NCBI GenBank assembly: GCA_958298945.1
Contig: OY282609.1
Coordinates: 30,167,212 to 30,231,211 of the forward strand
Length of the DNA: 64,000 nucleotides
Source of the DNA: Atherix ibis
Lineage: Eukaryota > Arthropoda > Insecta > Diptera > Athericidae
Direction: 5' to 3'
Positions 34,473 through 46,051 of the stretch are shown one piece after another (the stretch's first letter is position 1; each line of letters opens with the position of its first letter). Under the pieces are notes generated by a model, which made no database searches, was not told the origin of the DNA, and worked only from the letters and a program-made list of their open reading frames with translations. A program made the translations under genes and the position numbers.

Positions 34473-34618
34473 TACGAAATAAATTAAACTTTTCTTACTT
34501 TAGAAAAAAATTATTTATGTATTTTGGTTAAATTAATATATTAAAAATAATATACGAAATAAATTAAACTTTTCTTACTTTAGAAAAAAATTATTTATGT
34601 TGTTGGTTAAATTAATAT
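34473..34618. repeat. 80-bp tandem duplication
   Basis: A 64-66-bp block beginning TACGAAATAAATTAAACTTT occurs at 34473-34538 and again at 34553-34618 with only a short indel (GTATTTTGG versus GTTGTTGG). The period is 80 bp. It lies in the intron just beyond the 3' splice boundary of the exon at 34634-34714. Confidence 0.9.
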
Positions 34619-34633
34619 TAAAATAGTACTCAC

Positions 34634-34714
34634 CTTTGTTCTGTAGAGCGGATTATTAAAGTCCCAGTCAGGTGCAACAAAAAGGTAACCATATTTTGAA
34701 ACTTTCCGTGATGC
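34634..34714 (-). CDS. Host gene internal exon B (27 codons)
   Basis: On the minus strand a poly-pyrimidine tract ending in CGCAG (34715-34719) precedes an 81-nt open exon. The exon is followed by the strong donor GTGAGTACT (ending 34625). In phase 0 it reads [17 protein letters not shown] through to NPLYRTK without a stop; the other two frames do not carry both partners, and one has a TGA. It joins in phase to the exon at 35152-35230 across a 437-bp intron. I do not recognise the protein. The NPLY word could be an NPxY-type sorting motif, but that is speculation. The preceding and following exons of the gene were not found. Confidence 0.6.
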
Positions 34715-35151
34715 CTGCGAAAAAAAAAACAATAAAAAACAAATCATTAGTAAAAAGAATAGAAAACATAACAAGTTAAGAAAATAAATTTTAAAAGTAA
34801 ATTTTGATAGATAGTTTGAAAATTAGCTTAAAAAAAGAAATTAGTTCAAAGAAAAATTAACAAAAAAAAAAAGAAACACAGAAAATCTTAAAGCCATCTA
34901 AAATAATGGTTACGGATTTCAATTTCATTGGTAAAAGTAGAGTGAACACTAATTAAACCGTAAAAATAAAAACATCAAAATGCGTATCTACAGTAACGTT
35001 ATTTTGTTGTTAAACCTATTTAAATGATATAAACTTTAAGGCAATACAAAATGTTGTTCTTTAAAAATAAATTGTCTCTGAAATTCAATATGAACCAATT
35101 TGGACTAACGCTAAGATTAAAAAAATTTAAAGAGAAAATATTAATTTTTAC

Positions 35152-35230
35152 CAACAAAAGTATATAAGGTAGCAAAGACATGAGCCGGGGGCCACGATAA
35201 AGCGCCACGACCATGAGGCCATTTGGTGAG
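35152..35230 (-). CDS. Host gene internal exon A (26 codons plus 1 nt)
   Basis: On the minus strand a branch-point-like CTAAC and pyrimidine-rich CCACACACACACACTTACAG directly precede this 79-nt exon. The donor GTAAAAATT follows at 35151. Read with one leading base the exon gives SPNGLMVVALYRG, RLMSLL and PYILLL and ends on a complete codon, so the phase matches exon B. Its composition is clearly more GC-rich than the surrounding intron. Together the exons encode 53 full codons plus one split codon; a hydrophobic stretch (MSLLPYILLL) could be part of a membrane segment. The identity is unknown. Start, stop and further exons lie outside what I could detect. Confidence 0.6.
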
Positions 35231-37530
35231 CTGTAAGTGTGTGTGTGTGGGTTAGTTGGAATCAGTATTTGGTTAGTTGGATAGACCAGTTATCAGAGGT
35301 TATATTTTCTTAGAGCGTATGTTAATGTGTTTTAAGAAATCTAAAAGCTCCACAATGGAGGGAATCTCATTGTTTGGTAAAGTGACATTCCGTAAGAAGA
35401 TGAGGGATATCGAGTTGAACGGCACAGTACAAAAATGTAAAAATATTCTTTTTTTTGAAAGGATAGAGGATTTTTGCCCCTAAATGGTGGTTGAGCAGGT
35501 TGGGTAAAAAATTTTTAAAAATGTTTGCAAGACCACAAAAAAAAACATTTTTTATCAGAAACGTAAGGATTTGTGCTCCTGAAAAAAAATGAATATTTTC
35601 ATGGTCTGCTTTTTGAGTATTTACGAAAATTTTAAATACTAGAAATTCTAAAAAAACACACATTTTTGTGGAATTTTTATCCCAGTTTTTTTTTTTGTAC
35701 AAATTTCTTAAAATCAGATAAAATCCGTAAACTATTTTTAAGAAAACTATAATAATATACCAGCTTTTAGTTATAGACATAGAAAAATGGATTTTTTTTT
35801 TGAATCCTTTTTTGTGTGTAAGTTTTCTAACTATTTCTCTCTTCATTCACTAATATAATTAAAGTAAACATTTTAATATAATATTTAACAGAAAGCTTTT
35901 GAAAGCTTTTATTGGTAAAAATTTCAGTTTCTAAAATTTATTTGAAAAGATCTTTGTGAGATGTTCAATGGTCTATGCCTAATCCATCATCGCAACAACA
36001 ACAACAAAAAAATTATAATATTCTTCTCCACCTACTTTATTATTATTATTATTTTTTTTTGTATATGAAATCGTTCACTACTTTTAAGTATCAAAAAATT
36101 TCTCAGGAAACAAAAAAAAACAGAAATTATTTGGTTGCCAATAACTTTCACTTGTCTAGGTGATCTTGACACCACAAAAATCAAAAATACTGAAGAAAAT
36201 ACTAGTAGACAAATACTACACATGTTAAATAGCACTAAATTGAAGAAAATACCTTTTTTTTGGCTGGTTGTCTTCTCGTAGTGTTAATATTAAAATCGCA
36301 TCTATCATTTTTGGTATTAGAGAAAGAAAAATCTTAAATTTGGTACATGCCCATGGAGAGTCTCTTAAATTTACGATGGATTCATGGGCGGCATAAATCG
36401 ATATGGCGAGATGGTGTCAAGTTTAACATGATTTTAATTGTGATTTTGTATTTTTTTTAAAAATTGCACTTTTTTTTCTAACTAAATACAATTTTTTTTT
36501 TCGTTAGATATCATCTTGGTAATTTGTCTAAAACTTTGGTAAAGTAGTGATATTCGAATGTGAGTAAGCCACCATGGATGGTATATAAAATAACCGACAG
36601 ACAAAATTTTGTAGGAAAGTTCATCGTGAAAGCATATTTAGCGAAATAGTTTAGATTTTTTCTCTCCAGTTTTGATTATTACTTTTACTATCAAATAGGA
36701 AATTCCAATGATGGTCAGCAAATGAACGTGGTGTGTGAGAAATTGTATTTTTCCTGGCAAATAGCAGTGAATTTATCACTAAAATGTGGCGGAATACTTA
36801 AACGAATGCACCTTCTAACTATTTACATGTGTATGTTACTATGTAAAGTGATGGTAAATGCGAGTAAATTTGCTTAAATTTACCTAGACACTATTGTGAA
36901 GGGTTCACCGAACAAAGTAAAGGTGAGTTTTTATACTTACGGACATCATTATTTGCTAGACATGCAAAAGAAAATAGATTAATATGAAATGATTGTTTTT
37001 TGTAACTTTTTGTGAAAAAGAACTTATTTACTTTCTATGGTTTTCAACAAAAAAAAATAGTAAGAAAATTTTAAATCATTGCAAATGATAAAAATTTTAA
37101 TTTGGAAAAAACCGAAAATAACGTGTAAAATTCTTAAAAAAAAAATTTTAAAATTTGTAAAAAAAATTTTCTCTGAATGGTTTCAAAAAATTAAAAATAT
37201 TATTTTAAATGTTTATTATTTAAAATCCCAAGAAATGATATCATTCAAATTACATGATATCTAAAAGAATACGATGGGAAAATTAAAAGAAAATTATTTA
37301 AGACCTTAAAATAATTCGCTAAAATATTACGTAAAATATAAAAGAATATCAACATTATTTAAGACCTCAATAGAATGCATTAAATCACAAAGAAATTTTG
37401 GAAATTGAAAATTGACATTTTAACTATTGAGATATTTTTGAATATATTGAGACCCCAGATAAACTCAAAACATTTGAAAATTATTTGGAGCGCCCAAAAA
37501 AATTTAAATTACAAAAATACTTAACATCTT
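35231..37530. other. AT-rich, probably intron of the minus-strand gene
   Basis: No exon or element is recognised. It has a short GT run at 35236-35250 within the acceptor region of exon A, TTA runs near 36040, long homopolymers throughout, and a GACCTTAAAAT-like motif near 37300. Open frames here are low-complexity lysine, phenylalanine or isoleucine strings. Confidence 0.5.
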
Positions 37531-37531
37531 A

Positions 37532-40010
37532 ATTTTTTTTTTTTTCTATTTTTATTTTTATCTGCAACTACAATTTTATTGTAACAAGCAGATTTACATA
37601 ACATTTTAATTAACAATCTTGTGCATCATGAAGTGGGAGTAAACACCCATCGGCGTTTCTCCAATTAACGGAAGTTAGCGGGAAATGCACAGATCATGAA
37701 CATAAAAGGGGGAGCACCTTTTACGAACATAAAATAGGACATCAACAATTTTACGGAGGATCTTGGATTGTAAGGCCTGGACGTGATAGGAACTGGAACG
37801 TTTCGTTGAACCCAAAAGTTCAATTCCATATGTCCAAATTGGTTTTATAATTGTATTGTAGATTAGAAGTTTACTTTAAATTGTTAGTTTCGAGCGTTTG
37901 TCCAGTAGTCTAAGAAGTTGTAGGTAACGTCTGTTAGCTTCAGCTCTTTTTAATCTAGTATGTGATTAAGTCCCAAATAACGCACTTTATCATATTGCTG
38001 TATCATGTTGCTATTAAGGTGTAAGGGGGTAGGTTTACCTTGACAAAGTGTGAAAGTAATGTGAGCACTCTTCTGTTCATTTACCTTCACTCTCCATCAT
38101 TTAAACCAAGATTGAAGGTTGTGGATATGGGATTGTAAATTGTTAGAAGCTATGTCAGGATTTGGATGGGTAGCAAGTATGGCCGTATCGTCTGCATAAG
38201 TAGCAATGATAGTATAAGGATAAGCTGGGATGTCATGGGTATAAATATTGTATAAGATGGGACCAAGGATACTGCCTTGTGGGACTCCGGCTAGAATAGG
38301 ATATATTTCCGAGGATTCTGAGTTAATTGCAACTTGGAAATATCGTTGGGAGATATATGAATTTATGATAAGGAAGTATGTTGAAGGAAGAAAGCTCTTG
38401 AGTTTTCAAAGGAGTCCAGGATGCCACACACGATCAAAAGCTTGGGAGATATCTAGAAATACTCCTGGGCAATACTCTTTCCTCTCAAGAGAGGATGCAA
38501 TATGATCAACAATGCGATGGCATTGCTGGATAGTGGAGTGCTCAGACCGGAAGCCAAATTGTTGATCAGGAATAATTTTTTCATTAACTAGAACTGGGTA
38601 GAGTCGTTTTAATAGAAGTTTCTCGAATATTTTACCAAGAATTGGTAAGAGGCTGATAGGTCTATAGGAGGAAGGAGAATTACTGGGTTTATTTGGTTTA
38701 GGAATCATTTTAATGACAGAATATTTCCAGAGTAAGGGAAAATAGGTTATACGCAGGATACTATTAAAAATATATGTGATTAGAACTAAAGCTTTTCGGA
38801 AAATTTGCTTCAGAATAGGAGCTGTTATTAGATCATAACCAGGAGTTTTTTTATTGGGAAGGCGCAGAATTGTAGATTTAATTTCCGAGGGCTTAACATT
38901 TTTGGGAGAAAGACTCATAGGGAGTGGGAACATTAGTTCTTCGATGATTTTGTTAGTATGTGATTTGTCTTCTATATCATCATGTGGAGCAAAAGTATTT
39001 ACCAAATGTTAAGCAAATACTTCAGCTTTTTCTTTGCCTGTTTTTGCCCAGTTACCGTCATTTTGTTTCAGTGGGTGTGATGTTCTTTTGTACGAGAGTA
39101 TTCGTCTAGTGGCTTCCCATAAAGAAATATTGTCACTAAGCGAATTTGTATAAGTTTCATGTCGTTCATTATAGTGCTTACTAATTTCTATTTTTAGTTC
39201 ACGTTGTAGTCGGTTAAGTTCCTGTTTGGAGCTAGGCATTCGTTCGCGTTGCCATTGCATTCTCATTTTTATTTTATCGTTAATTAAAGTCCGTATTTTA
39301 GTTGGTAAATTTTGTTTTTGTGGTTATGTCGTATTGTACGAGATGTGAGCGGTTGTGACTGCACATCATTAATGTCATTTGCTGTTTTTAACGTTCGGTT
39401 AGGGCAATCGATTGTTCTAATTTGTTTCTAAATCTGTTCCAGTCTATTTTGCCATTAATCAGCCTAGGATGAAGAGTCTTTAAGATTGGCTTAGAAATAA
39501 GGGTAAGGAGAACAGGACTATGATCAGAGTTTAAATCGGAAAGAGTTTCAATACTAGAATTCATGGTAATTGAAGGAGTGCTAAAGAAGTAATCGAGGAT
39601 ATCAGGTCGTTTTGAAACAGATGTGGAGGGGAGGTTATTTGATATGATGTATGGGATGGAGCTTCTTGAAGAATCTTTCCTCGAGGGTTAGCAACGCGGC
39701 AACCCCATTGAGGGTGTTTAGCATTGTAATCACCACCCGCAAGGAATGAGGCTCCAATTGCGTGTAAGGATACAAATTCGGAACCAGTTATGGATTTATT
39801 GGGAGGACAATATATAGAAGCTACATTAAAATTAAATAAGGAGGTATCAATTGTAACAACTGTGGATTGTAGGGATTCAGAGGAGAAATTGGAGTGAATG
39901 TGATGTTAAATGGATTTTCTTATAAGGATAGCTGTTTCACTATGCGCCGTATTGTCAGGATGATCAGTTCTGTATGTATCGTAGTCTCGTATCGTGAAGT
40001 ATGACCTGGA
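37532..40010 (-). mobile_element. Jockey LINE, 2.5 kb, minus strand
   Basis: This is the best-preserved copy of the subfamily also seen at 4.2-5.4 kb. From its truncated 5' end near 40010 it encodes endonuclease pieces (YFTIRDYDTYRTDHPDNTAH, GGDYNAKHPQWGC near 39750), a linker (RERMPSSKQELNRLQREL), then an RT stretch open for 199 codons at 38406-39005: NKKTPGYDLI, MIPKPNKPSNSPSSYRPISL, QFGFRSEHSTIQQCHRIVD and FLDISQAFDRVWHPGLL. GVPQGSILGPILYNIYTHD and YADDTAILATH follow near 38190-38280 after a stop. The 3' end on plus is a T-rich tract at 37532-37560 followed by the AACAAGCAGATTTACATAAC word. It is disabled by stops and frameshifts. Confidence 0.93.
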
Positions 40011-43000
40011 ACATCTTAATTGAGATTTTTAAACAATGTTTATTCGAAACAACATTTACTTGGGACCCTATACTTTTCTTATTGAAGGTCAAACTAAAAT
40101 ATGTAAGCCTCAATTACAAATAATATATATTTGTAATGCCACAATATTTAAAAGATTTAAGACTCTAAAATTACAACAACAAAAAATTTAGAATGTAATA
40201 AAAAAAAATAATAAAAGAAAAATGATCCCAAAAAAAAGTTTACTTGAGAAAAAATTATTTTGCGTTCTAAATTTATTAAGATATTAAGAGAGCGTTAAAA
40301 ATGTCTTGGTTAAAAAAATCAATTAATCAAGTTCCCTTGAAGAAATATTGTAAAAGTAACTTCCTTTAACATTTAATCTGAAATCCTAAATATTAATAAA
40401 TTTAAAACCTAAAAAAATTAACAAATACCATAAAAAATTTTAAGAGCCCCCAAACAACATAAGGATTATCACAAGATATGAGAACCTAGTAACATTATTG
40501 TTTCAAAAGTAGCACGACCGCATGCGAAACTAAAACTGAAGACGTCTCGAGTCGAAAGCAAAACTGACTTGGAGAGAATAAGTCCTCGGTTCAACGTTAT
40601 TACGAGAATCCAAGCCACGACAAAAACAGTCGTCAGCTGTTGTGTAACCTTTAAAAAGATTCTCAAAGGGAATTCCGTGCAGACGAAATGAAATCGAAAC
40701 TGATTCCTACAATTTCAACAGCATCTAGACTTTAGTGGGTCTTTTGAGCGAGATCCAAACGTTTGCTGTACGTTTTTCGGATGGCAATAATTTGCACCGA
40801 TTTAATCAGTAGTCAGTGGAACTCCAATTTTTATAAGCAACTTTTGTTGGTGATGCTTAGCGCTTCGTGCACCATTATAAAATACGAGAAACCTTCGTTT
40901 CCCTTTCAGAATCGACAAACGTAAAATTCAGGATACTAAGGGCATATGCCAGCTTCCGTCTATTTAGCATAAGCCAGTAGACAACAAAGTGGTATATACA
41001 CGAAACAACAGGTACACCAGACACACCAGGTAGGGGTCCCAGGTTCCACGATACGCTAGACTATTGCCGATTAGTCTCTTACTGTCTCTTCTGGCGTTTA
41101 AAAACGTGAACATGGCAAAAACAGACGACCAACATTGAAATGTCAATAAAGTCACGACGCGAGACAATTACTTGTACTCGACGAAACTAGTTAGTAAACC
41201 AAATTAATGTCAGCATTTTCCGCCTTTTAAAGCTAGGAAAAATCTATTGGCATTCCTGATCTTCCATTAAAAGACCACTAGCCTGGCTTGCTAATAAACA
41301 AGATGAACGAAAACTTTTCTAATAAGAAAATGGTAAAAGACGAAACCAAGGAGTATGGGGCGAGACCAGCTTGTAAATAAATGTCATCTGGGGAAGCTCA
41401 CCAAAAAGAGTTTATTAACATTTCTTCCTAATTAAGTGAGCAGATTTTTTCTCCCACAATTTTTTAATTTTTTTTTTTTAGTGTCTCATCGCATTTTTGA
41501 AAATGTTCCCATAGGGATTTTGTTAAAAGATTTATTGCGCTATGGTTCGAAGATTCTTTTTTTTTTTATTATGTTTAGCTAGTAATGCTGGTACGGCCTT
41601 TTTAATGAAGAAGAGTTAATCACTTTGAAAATCTACCTTTTTTCTGCTGATTCGATCGCCTTTAGAATTTATATCTTTTCACAGTATTTCAGATTTTGTT
41701 TCTGCTACTTTTACTTAAAGTACCAAATTCGAAATCAACTATTTTGAGTGAGAATGAATCAGTCGCGACCACGAAAAGAGAAAATCCACCGGGATTTTCC
41801 TACATAGCAGATGATTTTTGGCAAATTGACAAAATCTATTCTAAATTGACAAAATTCATACCGACTTAGTCAGAGAAAAATTGATGAAAATTCGTACAAA
41901 ATTGCTTCGATTTCGATTTTTACAAAACAAGTAAATTACCTTTTCGTAAATTTTTACGAAACGAGTAATCTTAGTTAAGAAAAATATAAATTAACAAGAA
42001 TTTATTTAAAGACAAATTCATTTCGCGAATTTTTACCTTTCAATGAAAAAATAAATGTTTAAATTCTGCGGTATTTAATTAAAAGTAATTTTTTCTTCTT
42101 TCGGTAATTTTTAAAATTATAAACATTTTTTAGTGCGAAATTGAAAAATTTCTGTTAGAAAAATTACAATTTATAATAATTAGTTTTATTTTAAAAGTTA
42201 GATAGGAAATTAAAAATGCCTATTTTTAAATTTTTACGGAATTTTTACATTTTTTTTCTGTATATGAATTTTGCTAACAATTGTGAAAATTAAAATTTTA
42301 AAATCTGCCTTAATGTGGAGTACAGGAAAACATATTTTTAAAACTTTGCAAAAGTAATTGTTTCAAGCACATAATTTTTTTGTAAATTAAAAACCACCAA
42401 GAATACGATTTCAAAACCTTTCAATCATAAATAGACTATTTAAAAATTTGGCCCCTTCTCCTTCGAGAAAAAAGGAATGTTTCTCAGCCTAGTTTAAATA
42501 GCAGACATGATGACCCTATGAATCGCCATATACGAAGTTATAGACCTCATTACCTTCGACCTAAACATTTTCCAAATGGAAATCATTCAAAAAATTACAG
42601 AAAAGAACGTTATTTACAACGTATTAGAAAGAAATAAGAACGAGCATAACTGTTAGATTTTGCCAAATATCGAATTCATCAAAATATTTTCGAAACGATT
42701 CAACAAATTCGTCATTGCTCAGAGACTAAAAATTCGGACAATGAAAAAGATGGACTGAAATAGTCTAGAATAGCGGAAATTTTTCTAAACATTCTAACAA
42801 GAGAATCGATCACAAAAATGTGTGTACTTGTTAGTGTTTACTTATACCTTCCCCCGTGTACTCGTCAGACGATACGCAGAACAGTGTTGTTAGAGAGGAA
42901 AATGGCAAAAATCACATTTCCCAAGGTGCAGCAGAACCGTAATGTATGGCACACCACATTTAAAATAAGCTCATGAGTAATTACCTTGGCTACTGGATAG

Positions 43001-43011
43001 ATGCTTTGATG

Positions 43012-43045
<34 letters not shown>

Positions 43046-45680
43046 ATGGGCAAATGGATGGGCAGATGGATTAGCAGATGAATCGCAAGACTCTTCTTAT
43101 TGTACAGCTTTGAGGAGACCTATTACATCTCAGACTATTGGTATAATAAAAGCACCCCTCTGTGCTCCTTAAGAGCATATAAAAAAGGGCAAACAGCGGA
43201 GAAAAAAAAACCAGCTCATTTGTTAATGTTTGGCAAACACTTTTCATTGTTGATTGATGTGAAACACCACAGGGGGTCGAGCACTCAACCGATTTGGTAC
43301 TAAAATCTTTCCACTGTGCATAGTATAGGACAAAATAGATAGACCATCGGAACATCATTTCGTCTCTCCTCTTTTCATATTTTCAAAGTTAAGCTAAAAA
43401 TTTATTGTTTCATTTTTAGTAATTTTTTCCAAGAATTTAATTTTTTTTTATTGATCTTGTTGCCTATGAGAATAAGAGTAAATATTTTAGCACAAAAAAA
43501 AAATCGGAAGTGCAAAATTTGCTTTTGTTAATTTAATGTGAGGAGATTGATTTTTTCAACATTGAAGTTTAGCGGAGAGGGAGGACGCATGCAGACATAG
43601 CAATTAAATTTGGGTCATTTGCAATTGTAATTAACAAAAAAAAATAATCACTAAAACCTCAAACCTTTAGTCTTAATTTTTGCGCACAAGAAAAAAACCT
43701 GCTAATTTGTTTAGGTCTCACTCAGTCTATGTCAAGGTTTATCACCTTATAACCAATGCAACTACTACTACCACTCCGCATAAGATTTAAAGCTATTTTG
43801 ATAAGAAGAAAAATTACGTGCTACTATAAAAAAATTACAAAAAATAGTCAGGGTGGACAGGAAGTCGATAACAGGTTAGAAAATTGACAACAAATTGAAG
43901 AGATAAAATTAATAATGCATCAATTAATAAAAAAAAAGCCTTAAATTAGACAACCTCTTAAGGGGACAGCGAAAAAAATGCCATTCAAAAGGAAAAATAA
44001 TTTTCAAAAATTAGAATCTATCCATTGTTCAGTTTAATAAAAATTTCGCTGGCTCTTTAATAAAATCGAAAATGAAGATCCACAGTCAATGAGGGGGGCA
44101 TTTTGTGATCGTGTGTCTAAAGTGTTATCAACGCGAAATGAAGGAAACCCAAACAAGCATGTGTGATGGTCATAAAGTGGAAGTGTGGCCATGTGAAGTG
44201 ATGATCAAGATTCCGTTCCACTGCCTCGTCGGAATGCTCCCCTTCCGTACTGATCAGCATCCTCATGTCTAGGCACTTCTTTATCAGCAACTCTTTCATG
44301 AATACCGACAGTGCCACCGTCAGTATTGAATCTGTTATTTCCCACCCCAGCAGCGATGGACAATGTCAATTTTCTTCTGCGGTTATCGCTTTTCTTTTGT
44401 CATTACGTCGCGCGGCCATCTTCATTGCCAACATCGACACCATCTATCTTCTCCGCAATAAAGTTGATCAACAACTTTCCATCAATTCGTCATGTCAAGT
44501 GAAATTTTCATGATGCCCCCAGAGGAGGTCATTCATCGATCAATTGAACCGTAAGCGCAATCCATCCCATCCCAACAACAAAATATTGTCACTTGTTTAT
44601 TTTGTAAAATATGATCTCAGCCAGCAGCAATAATATATCAATAAACATTGTGGAGACGAAATTATCGGCAATAGCTTTTAAATAGGAAAATTTTGGTTAG
44701 TCAAATTTTAATTCACGAAAATAATTGTCTTTTTTAGGTAAAAATATTGCCACCCTTCAAGTTTAGGATAAAAATCCATTTAACTACAAGAATAATTTTT
44801 TTTTTTTGTTGACAAAAACATGTCATTTGCGAATCCCAAAATGACAGTAAATCGTTAGAAAAAATCGAATCTCAAAAAAAAAATTGTAGAAAATTTAAAA
44901 ATGTCCAAAAATATTTAACAAAAATTCATACAAAATCAAAAATGCCCACAAATGCCCAAAAGCATTTTTTGTTGTTTACGAAAGAAAGCTGCACAAATAC
45001 CAACGCGCGCATAAAGAAAACAGTCTTACTGTCCCCATTTATAATAAGAGCTGGCTGGCTTCTGTTTAAAAAAAATTTGTGCAGTCGTAAATAGGGTCAA
45101 AACTATTAAACTACTTTTAGTGGTCATTTTGTTACGAATTATACGAGTAGCTAAGGTCATCGTGTTCGGTCATCTTACACAATAGTTGGATTTTAGAGGT
45201 CACAATCTGATTCGAAAAAAGTACATAAGAAACGAGACAAAAAGAGAAGAAAAGCAATTGTCAACAAAATGTTTGTTATTTGAATTCATTCCCATTATTA
45301 TCAGCAGCTATTGTGAATAATTGATACTCTTTTCATCATAAACAATATTGATCTTAATATCCCTTCTATCAGTTGTCTTAGAGGTAAAAAGCAAATCCCT
45401 TCTGTCTCTGCCTCAAAAAAAAAACAAGCCCTGTGGATACTCAAGGATGAAACGGATCCCAAAAAGAACAGAGAAACAAATGCTGCCATTTTTTGAGAAG
45501 CCCTCTTTGCACAAATCAATCAATTAATCATCGAATCAGTTTCTGTTGAAAAAATGTTTCGCCAATCAGTTTCTATCATCATAGTTGAAAACTTAATTGG
45601 GACGACGATGGGACATCCTGCAGGCATGTCAACTAATAATATAAGTTAATTGTAGTCGTTATTTTCGAAAAACATATTTT
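40011..45680. other. Long spacer, no gene recognised
   Basis: Most is AT-rich. Four parts are more GC-balanced (40480-41430, 42860-43000, 43090-43350, 44120-44620) and carry overlapping open frames of 60-95 codons on both strands. None shows a motif, plausible splice pair or family likeness. A GATG microsatellite is listed separately. This may be intron or regulatory DNA of the minus-strand gene. Confidence 0.45.
43010..43082. repeat. GATG tetranucleotide microsatellite
   Basis: GGATGGACGGATGGATGGAT and further GATG units run from 43012 to about 43050, then degenerate units (GGGCAAATGGATGGGCAGATGG) continue to about 43082. This is an ordinary microsatellite. Confidence 0.9.
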
Positions 45681-45682
45681 GA

Positions 45683-46048
45683 AAGGGCTTCCATTAGACC
45701 AATTTTGCTACTGAGCAGTAGTTCTAGCTGTCATCATCTACTCTACCTCGTACAAGTCAGTACTTTGCAATAGTAGTTACGCCATACAATTTACGGTAGG
45801 GGGATTTTAGTTCCCAAAATGAAAATAGATGGCTTAGCGGGTTCGTTGGTTATGTTGAACAGTCATATTTTTGTCAGTATTGTTTATGTGTGAATAAACT
45901 CAGTTTTTATTGTTTATGTGTGAGTAAACACAGTATTGTTGTTGACTATTTTGAGGTTATATTTTACTGCTGTCAGTAAATTTTGCATTCCATTGGGCAT
46001 CTACTACGAAGTACTGCTCAGTAGCAAAATTGGTCCTATGGAAGACAA
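45683..46048. mobile_element. TTAA-flanked MITE, copy 2 (366 bp)
   Basis: Sister of the element at 18260-18626, with long near-identical internal stretches (GTAGTTCTAGCTGTCATCAT, GGGTTCGTTGGTTATGTTGA, TTATTGTTTATGTGTGAGTA). The inverted repeats read TAGACCAATTTTGCTACTGA and, mirrored, CAGTAGCAAAATTGGTCCTA. TTAA lies at the right border (46049-46052). At the left border the matching position reads TTGA, presumably mutated. The DD41D mariner at 46.05 kb begins directly at the right border. There is no coding capacity. Confidence 0.85.
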
Positions 46049-46051
46049 TTA

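Noticed and set aside
35367..35846. 159-codon minus-strand frame beside the exons
   Set aside because: Lysine-, phenylalanine- and isoleucine-rich translation of poly-A/T DNA without domain likeness; it lies in the intron upstream of exon A.
36944..36959. 15-nt micro-exon on minus (acceptor TCTAG, donor GTAAGTAT)
   Set aside because: Splice words look good but the phase does not fit exon A, and such matches are expected by chance in AT-rich DNA.
40469..41167. Minus-strand hydrophobic frames as a membrane protein gene
   Set aside because: Two separate short frames without initiation context, shared motif or splice signals; hydrophobicity is expected from base composition.
44117..44513. GC-richer block with overlapping frames on both strands
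   Set aside because: Each frame is interrupted soon outside the block, and no splice pair or recognisable domain was found.
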